Of a DNA stretch of 8,751 nt, positions 5,445-8,751 are shown in pieces. The position numbers and the translations under genes were made by a program. Location of the stretch: assembly GCA_903937225.1 (NCBI GenBank), contig CAIZYO010000191.1, forward strand, positions 1 through 8,751, written 5' to 3'. This stretch comes from an uncultured Chloroflexota bacterium. GTDB taxonomy: Bacteria; Chloroflexota; Limnocylindria; Limnocylindrales; Limnocylindraceae. The stretch's first letter is position 1. Every line of letters begins with the position of its first letter. The notes under the pieces were generated by a model. The model had not been told where the DNA came from and made no database searches. It saw only the letters and a list, made by a program, of their open reading frames with translations.

Positions 5445-6118
5445 CCTCTCCCCGGCCAAGCAGTGGCCGCGGACAAACAACACGCGAGCGAGAGATTCAC
5501 CACGGCTCACCTGCACGTGCCGTTATTGGCATTGACGAAGTTGGGCTCGCCCCACTCGCTGGGCCTGTTGTTGCGTGCGCAATCCTCATGCCAGACGGCG
5601 AGCTCATTAGCGGCGTTCGTGACTCTAAAGCCCTGTCACGCAACCAACGTGAGCACCTTGACCCAATCATTCGTCGTGCTTCGGTTGCCTATGGGCTTGG
5701 TGCCGCTTCGGCGCGAGAGGTTGAACGTTTCAATCCACGTGCTGCATCCCACCTTGCCATGCAACGGGCGGTCCACGCGCTTGAACGCCGCCTCGGCCGT
5801 CGAGTTGAGTTCGCGCTTGTCGACGGATCACCGGCGCACGAACTGAGTGCGCTCATCGGCCCACACGAAACCATTATCAAGGGAGACACCAGCGTCTATT
5901 CGATTGCCTGCGCGTCCATTGTGGCAAAGGTGCTTCGTGATCAGTTGATGGTGCGGCTCGCCGAGCGATATCCAGGCTATGGATGGGACTCCAATGCCGG
6001 ATATCCCGCACCGCTCCATCTTGCCGCTCTTGATCAGCTTGGCGTAACGCCACATCACCGACGAACGTATGCCCCAGTTGCGGCGCAAATCGTCCGAAGC
6101 GGCGGAGGCCCCGCCTAG
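5441..6118 (+). CDS. rnhB: Ribonuclease HII, atypical GLA in place of GRG motif
   Basis: RNase HII cuts 5' to ribonucleotides embedded in DNA and starts ribonucleotide excision repair. The product is 225 residues. The four metal-binding acids are present: D32 and E33 in GIDEVG, D128 in ALVDGS and D149 in IIKGD. Other family segments are GPVVACA (41-47), DSKALS (61-66), IACASIVAKVLRD (155-167), AGYP (186-189) and HHRRTYAPV (205-213). The segment after the catalytic DE reads GLA (35-37) where almost all characterised RNases HII have GRG, the motif that reads the ribonucleotide 2'-OH and the RNA-DNA junction. The GTG start is the only canonical start before the motif; it overlaps the rplS stop (GTGA), giving a 29-residue lead-in. 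The lepB gene often found between rplS and rnhB in actinobacteria is absent. Confidence 0.94.
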   Translation: MTSPRPSSGRGQTTREREIHHGSPARAVIGIDEVGLAPLAGPVVACAILMPDGELISGVRDSKALSRNQREHLDPIIRRASVAYGLGAASAREVERFNPRAASHLAMQRAVHALERRLGRRVEFALVDGSPAHELSALIGPHETIIKGDTSVYSIACASIVAKVLRDQLMVRLAERYPGYGWDSNAGYPAPLHLAALDQLGVTPHHRRTYAPVAAQIVRSGGGPA

Positions 6119-6159
6119 CCAATACGCGGACGGTACGCCCAAGCGCTGAGTCTCTCCCT

Positions 6160-6558
6160 GTGTCGAACCATCGGGCGGAAATCGGAGCTGCCGCAGAGCG
6201 AGAGGCGGCAGCTGCGCTCGCAAGCGCTGGTTGGCAGATCCTGGCGCGTAACCTGCGCGTCGCAGGGCTAGAGATAGACATCCTTGCGCGTGACGAAACT
6301 GGCCGTCTGGTGGCGGTTGAGGTGCGTGCTCGGCTACGAGTCGGGGAGGCCACTCCAACGGGGATCCTTGGCCAGAGGAAGCGCGCCGCACTACGCCGCC
6401 AGCGTGAAGCGATCAGGGGGCTGACTCGCGTTGATCTTCTTCTGGTTGCTGGACCACCTGAGGAACGTCGCCTTCGGCTCGTTCGGGGGGTGGCCGAGCG
6501 GGGGACGAGGTGGGAGGAGGGTGGTAGGATCACCCGGCACCCAATTGGGAGCCCTTGA
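6160..6558 (+). CDS. yraN: YraN/UPF0102 endonuclease-like protein
   Basis: This belongs to the UPF0102 family, small proteins with a PD-(D/E)xK, Holliday-junction-resolvase-like fold and poorly defined function; the family gene commonly sits next to rnhB. The 132-residue product shows the early G-xxx-E-xxAA helix (9-17), then GWQILARN (24-31), LEIDILARD (37-45) with D40, and VAVEVRAR (51-58) with E54. The lysine of the usual VEVKTR is an arginine here (R56), so nuclease activity is uncertain. The GTG start has no Shine-Dalgarno sequence, and no other canonical start lies nearby upstream in this frame. It follows rnhB after 41 bp. The 3' end carries the predicted rpsB promoter, and the stop codon falls within the rpsB leader hairpins. 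Confidence 0.85.
   Translation: MSNHRAEIGAAAEREAAAALASAGWQILARNLRVAGLEIDILARDETGRLVAVEVRARLRVGEATPTGILGQRKRAALRRQREAIRGLTRVDLLLVAGPPEERRLRLVRGVAERGTRWEEGGRITRHPIGSP
6522..6530 (+). promoter_or_regulatory. Extended -10 promoter for rpsB inside yraN (TGG-TAGGAT)
   Basis: TGG followed by TAGGAT fits an extended -10 and lies within the last codons of yraN. The start would be near 6537, giving an rpsB leader of about 124 nt. No -35 is visible in the very G-rich upstream sequence. The position makes sense for separate control of rpsB-tsf-pyrH. It is inferred from sequence only. Confidence 0.45.
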
Positions 6559-6570
6559 CCTTGGTCAGGG
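6536..6570 (+). promoter_or_regulatory. Tandem hairpins at the start of the rpsB leader
   Basis: Hairpin 1 is GGC-A-CCC-AATT-GGG-A-GCC (6536-6553), with a perfect CCCAATTGGG core. Hairpin 2 pairs CCC-TGAC with GTCA-GGG around CTTG, with one bulged T (6552-6570). They share bases 6552-6553 (CC), so they compete in part and could form alternative folds. There is no T-run after either. rpsB leaders are autogenously controlled by S2 in enterobacteria; whether this one is cannot be said. Confidence 0.4.
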
Positions 6571-6660
6571 AATACGCACGCGGAGCATGTCGCCTCGCAA
6601 CGGTGGCCCCTCGGGGTCGCGATGGCGTCCCGCGGTGGCATAACCGTGATGAGGAGAACC

Positions 6661-7536
6661 ATGGCCGCAGTTACGATGCGCGAACTTCTGGAGGTCGGCG
6701 CCCACTTCGGGCATCAGACCAGGCGCTGGAATCCAAAGATGGCGCCTTTCATTTATGCCCAGCGAAATGGCATTCATATCCTTGATCTTGCCAAGAGTGC
6801 GAAGCATCTTGAGGTTGCACTCGTTGCAGTTCGCGAAGCCGCCGCAAATGGCGAAACGATCCTCTTCGTTGGCACCAAGAAGCAGGCGCAGGCCCCCATT
6901 CTTGAGGAGGCGACGCGTGCCGGTCAGCCGTACGTCATCAAGCGCTGGCTCGGCGGAATGCTCACGAACTTCAGCACGATTCGAAAGCGCCTGACGCTTC
7001 TCGAGCAGCTCGAGGCACGCGAACAGGCTGGCGAATTCGAGTTGATGTCGAAGAAGGAAGCGGCGAAGCTTCGCGACAAGCTTGAGAAGCTGCGCGGAGT
7101 TCTAGGCGGTATGCGCCGCATGCGCCGTGCACCTGGCATGGTCTTCGTGATTGACCCGAGCCGCGAGACCCTCGCCGCCGTGGAGGCCAACAAGCTCGGC
7201 ATCCCGGTTGTTGGGACTGCCGACACCAACGTCAATCCAGACCAACTGCAGTACCCGATTCCAGTCAACGACGACGCGATTAAGTGCATCAAGTTGATCT
7301 GCAAGGCGGTTGCCGACGCGGTTCTTGAGGGCGCGGCAGAGCGTGCCGCTCGACTCCCTGAACTTGAGGCGCAGGAGGCTGCAGCTGCGGCCGCCGCGGC
7401 ACCAGAGAGCCAAGCGGCATCTGATGCACAGGACGATCTTGTTGCGGCACTGAGTGCGGCCGGAACGTTGAGCTTCTCGCCTGACGAGGAGCCAGCACCA
7501 ACAGCCGTCCGAGACGAGAGCGCCCCAAGCGCGTAA
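6661..7536 (+). CDS. rpsB: 30S ribosomal protein S2
   Basis: S2 is a late-binding protein of the 30S subunit, located between head and body, and needed for S1 binding where S1 exists. The 291-residue product matches the family from its first residues: [20 protein letters not shown] (6-25), then FVGTKKQAQ (69-77), [11 protein letters not shown] (94-104), [12 protein letters not shown] (155-166), [16 protein letters not shown] (179-194) and [11 protein letters not shown] (200-210). The core ends near residue 225, and an Ala/Glu/Asp-rich tail with an eight-Ala run (240-247) follows. The ATG at 6661 is chosen because GAGGAG (6651-6656) lies 4 nt upstream and the family N-terminus begins here. In-frame ATGs at 6622 and 6649 lie upstream of that homology. 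It is followed by tsf after 26 bp. Confidence 0.97.
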   Translation: MAAVTMRELLEVGAHFGHQTRRWNPKMAPFIYAQRNGIHILDLAKSAKHLEVALVAVREAAANGETILFVGTKKQAQAPILEEATRAGQPYVIKRWLGGMLTNFSTIRKRLTLLEQLEAREQAGEFELMSKKEAAKLRDKLEKLRGVLGGMRRMRRAPGMVFVIDPSRETLAAVEANKLGIPVVGTADTNVNPDQLQYPIPVNDDAIKCIKLICKAVADAVLEGAAERAARLPELEAQEAAAAAAAAPESQAASDAQDDLVAALSAAGTLSFSPDEEPAPTAVRDESAPSA

Positions 7537-7562
7537 CGCAGAGCGAAGAAGAGGAGTACGTC

Positions 7563-8159
7563 ATGGCGATAAGCGCAGAAGCGGTAAAGGATCTTCGCGA
7601 GCGAACTGGTGCTGGCTTCATGGATTGCAAGCGAGCGCTGGAAGAGGCTGGCGGAGACGTTGAGAAGGCTGTCACCATGCTGCGAGAGGCAGGGCTCGCC
7701 GCCGCTGCAAAGAAGGCTGGACGTGATGCACGTGAGGGGCTCGTCTCCTCCTACATTCACACCGGTGGTCGCGTCGGCGTCTTGCTTGAAGTCAACTGCG
7801 AAACAGATTTCGTTGCGCGTAACGAGCAGTTCCAGAAGCTTGTGAAAGATATCGGCATGCAGATCGCCGGCCTCAGCCCCAAGTACGTCAGCCAGGAACA
7901 GATTCCGGCGGATGTGCTGGCCGCAAAGCGCGCGGAACTGGAAGCTGATGAGGCGCTTGCCAAGAAGCCAGAGTCGGTTCGGGCGCAGATTGTTGAGGGC
8001 CAGCTTCGGAAGTGGTTTGAAGAGGTGTGCCTTCTCGACCAGCCGTTCCGTGATGGGGAGGAGACGGTTGGTCAGTTGATCACCAACGCGGTTGCGACCA
8101 TCGGCGAGAACATCCGCGTCCGTCGCTTCGTGCGCTACGCACTCGGCGAGGAGCTCTGA
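7563..8159 (+). CDS. tsf: Elongation factor Ts, short form
   Basis: EF-Ts is the nucleotide-exchange factor that releases GDP from EF-Tu. The N-terminal UBA-like domain is about 1-45 ([22 protein letters not shown], from 8). Next come [13 protein letters not shown] (49-61) and the hallmark TDFVARN (81-87), which inserts into EF-Tu. At 198 residues it lacks one of the two core subdomains of the 283-residue E. coli protein, so it is the short type known from Thermus and from several other lineages; in Thermus the factor works as a dimer. The C-terminal part ([14 protein letters not shown], 160-173; [12 protein letters not shown], 181-192) is intact, so this is not a truncation. The ATG has GAGGAG (7551-7556) 6 nt upstream. 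Gene order rpsB-tsf-pyrH is conserved in many bacteria. Confidence 0.97.
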   Translation: MAISAEAVKDLRERTGAGFMDCKRALEEAGGDVEKAVTMLREAGLAAAAKKAGRDAREGLVSSYIHTGGRVGVLLEVNCETDFVARNEQFQKLVKDIGMQIAGLSPKYVSQEQIPADVLAAKRAELEADEALAKKPESVRAQIVEGQLRKWFEEVCLLDQPFRDGEETVGQLITNAVATIGENIRVRRFVRYALGEEL

Positions 8160-8167
8160 GTCGCGCC

Positions 8168-8194
8168 ATGGCGAGCCACGTGGCACAGCCATGA
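8168..8194 (+). CDS. Possible 8-codon leader ORF overlapping the pyrH start
   Basis: An ATG at 8168 opens an ORF encoding MASHVAQP. Its TGA (8192-8194) overlaps the pyrH ATG (8191-8193) as ATGA. pyrH has no Shine-Dalgarno sequence of its own, so termination-reinitiation from this ORF could supply ribosomes. GAGGAG (8148-8153) is 14 nt from its ATG, further than usual, and only a GAG (8158-8160) is nearer. The ORF is short enough to occur by chance. Confidence 0.25.
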   Translation: MASHVAQP

Positions 8195-8751
8195 CGCCAA
8201 CGCCGCGCTACTCCCGCATTCTCCTGAAGCTCTCTGGGGAGGCACTCCTCGGCGATCAGCAGTACGGCGTCGATCCGAAAGTCCTCTCATTCGTTGCTGA
8301 ACAAGTCAAAAGTGTCCGCGCCTTGGGCGTGGAGGTTGGCATTGTTGTGGGCGGTGGCAACATCTTCCGGGGGATGACCGCATCAAGCGCGACTGGGATG
8401 GAGCGGGCCACAGCAGACCACATCGGCATGCTGGCAACCGTTATGAACGGATTGGCGCTACAAGATGGCTTGGAGCGCGCAGGCGTTGAGACGCGCGTAA
8501 TGACCGCGATTGAGATGAATGAGGTTGCTGAGCCGTACATCCGCCGCCGTGCAATCCGCCACATTGAGAAGGGTCGCGTGGTGGTCTTTGTTGCTGGAAC
8601 CGGCAACCCGTACTTCACCACCGACACTGCGGCAGCGCTTCGCGCCGTTGAAATTGGCGCCCAAGTCATGCTCAAGGCAACCAAGGTTGACGGAGTGTAT
8701 GACAAGGATCCCCACGTGCACGCCGATGCGGTCAGGATTCCAGCGATCAGC
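8191..8751 (+). CDS. pyrH: UMP kinase PyrH (C-terminus cut by window edge)
   Basis: PyrH phosphorylates UMP to UDP with ATP; it is a hexamer of the amino-acid-kinase fold, typically activated by GTP and inhibited by UTP. I translated 187 codons from ATG 8191 to the window end with no stop; the family is about 235-250 residues, so some 50-60 residues are missing. Motifs in order: [13 protein letters not shown] (10-22), [12 protein letters not shown] (50-61), [16 protein letters not shown] (75-90), [19 protein letters not shown] (134-152) and [13 protein letters not shown] (162-174). The start agrees with the family N-terminus. It lies 31 bp after tsf and has no visible ribosome binding site; its ATG overlaps the stop of an 8-codon ORF. 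frr normally follows pyrH but lies outside the window. Confidence 0.95.
   Translation, partial: MTPTPRYSRILLKLSGEALLGDQQYGVDPKVLSFVAEQVKSVRALGVEVGIVVGGGNIFRGMTASSATGMERATADHIGMLATVMNGLALQDGLERAGVETRVMTAIEMNEVAEPYIRRRAIRHIEKGRVVVFVAGTGNPYFTTDTAAALRAVEIGAQVMLKATKVDGVYDKDPHVHADAVRIPAIS

Noticed and set aside
6485..6510. tRNA-Ser-like string GGTGGCCGAGCGG
   Set aside because: It resembles a D-arm but no anticodon arm, T-loop or acceptor pairing follows, and it is inside the yraN coding frame.
6924..8192. Long minus-strand ORF (422 codons) opposite rpsB and tsf
   Set aside because: It is fully antisense to two unmistakable genes, has Ser/Ala/Arg/Leu-rich shadow composition and no recognisable domain. 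GC-rich codon use keeps the opposite frame open.

Overview
The window is a compact bacterial translation/secretion housekeeping locus, roughly 60% GC by eye. Ten genes run on the + strand in the order ffh, rpsP, khpA, rimM, trmD, rplS, rnhB, yraN, rpsB, tsf, followed by the 5' part of pyrH. One divergent MFS exporter gene lies on the - strand at the left edge and runs out of the window. The source looks like a GC-rich bacterium with a tight genome. The short 198-residue EF-Ts, the KH protein after S16, the leaderless-looking starts and the long Ala/Glu/Val-rich tails on S16, L19 and S2 would fit a Chloroflexota member better than a typical actinobacterium. That placement is an inference from gene content and no marker here fixes it.

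Layout. Positions 1-1141 (-) hold an MFS_3/EntS-like exporter missing its C-terminus. Only 22 bp separate its ATG from the ffh ATG, and that gap holds two overlapping, oppositely oriented -10 hexamers, each exactly 6 nt from its own ATG. Both genes therefore look leaderless and share a bidirectional promoter. Positions 1164-2555 hold ffh. A second promoter and a hairpin-bearing leader precede rpsP (2700). From there rpsP, khpA, rimM and trmD are packed with 0-14 bp gaps or overlaps. An extended -10 and a perfect 16-bp palindrome precede rplS (4818), which overlaps rnhB by 4 bp; yraN follows. A third extended -10 promoter sits inside the 3' end of yraN and would drive rpsB, tsf and pyrH through a leader of about 120 nt carrying tandem hairpins.

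How the genes work together. S16, L19 and S2 are ribosomal proteins. RimM matures the 30S subunit (in E. coli through S19 and the 16S head) and TrmD makes m1G37 in tRNA. KhpA is a small RNA-binding protein. EF-Ts recharges EF-Tu. Ffh targets nascent membrane proteins. RNase HII removes ribonucleotides from DNA. PyrH makes UDP for RNA synthesis. This is a growth-rate module in which two clusters that are often separate (rpsP-trmD-rplS-rnhB-yraN and rpsB-tsf-pyrH) lie directly next to each other.

I see no mobile element, CRISPR array, tRNA, rRNA or defence system, and no gene-free stretch over 300 bp. The points of interest are at motif and start-site level: the symmetric leaderless promoter, a rimM gene without an ATG/GTG/TTG start for its conserved N-terminus, an RNase HII with GLA in place of the GRG motif, altered Ffh G-motifs, an 8-codon ORF overlapping the pyrH start, and acidic tails on three ribosomal proteins.
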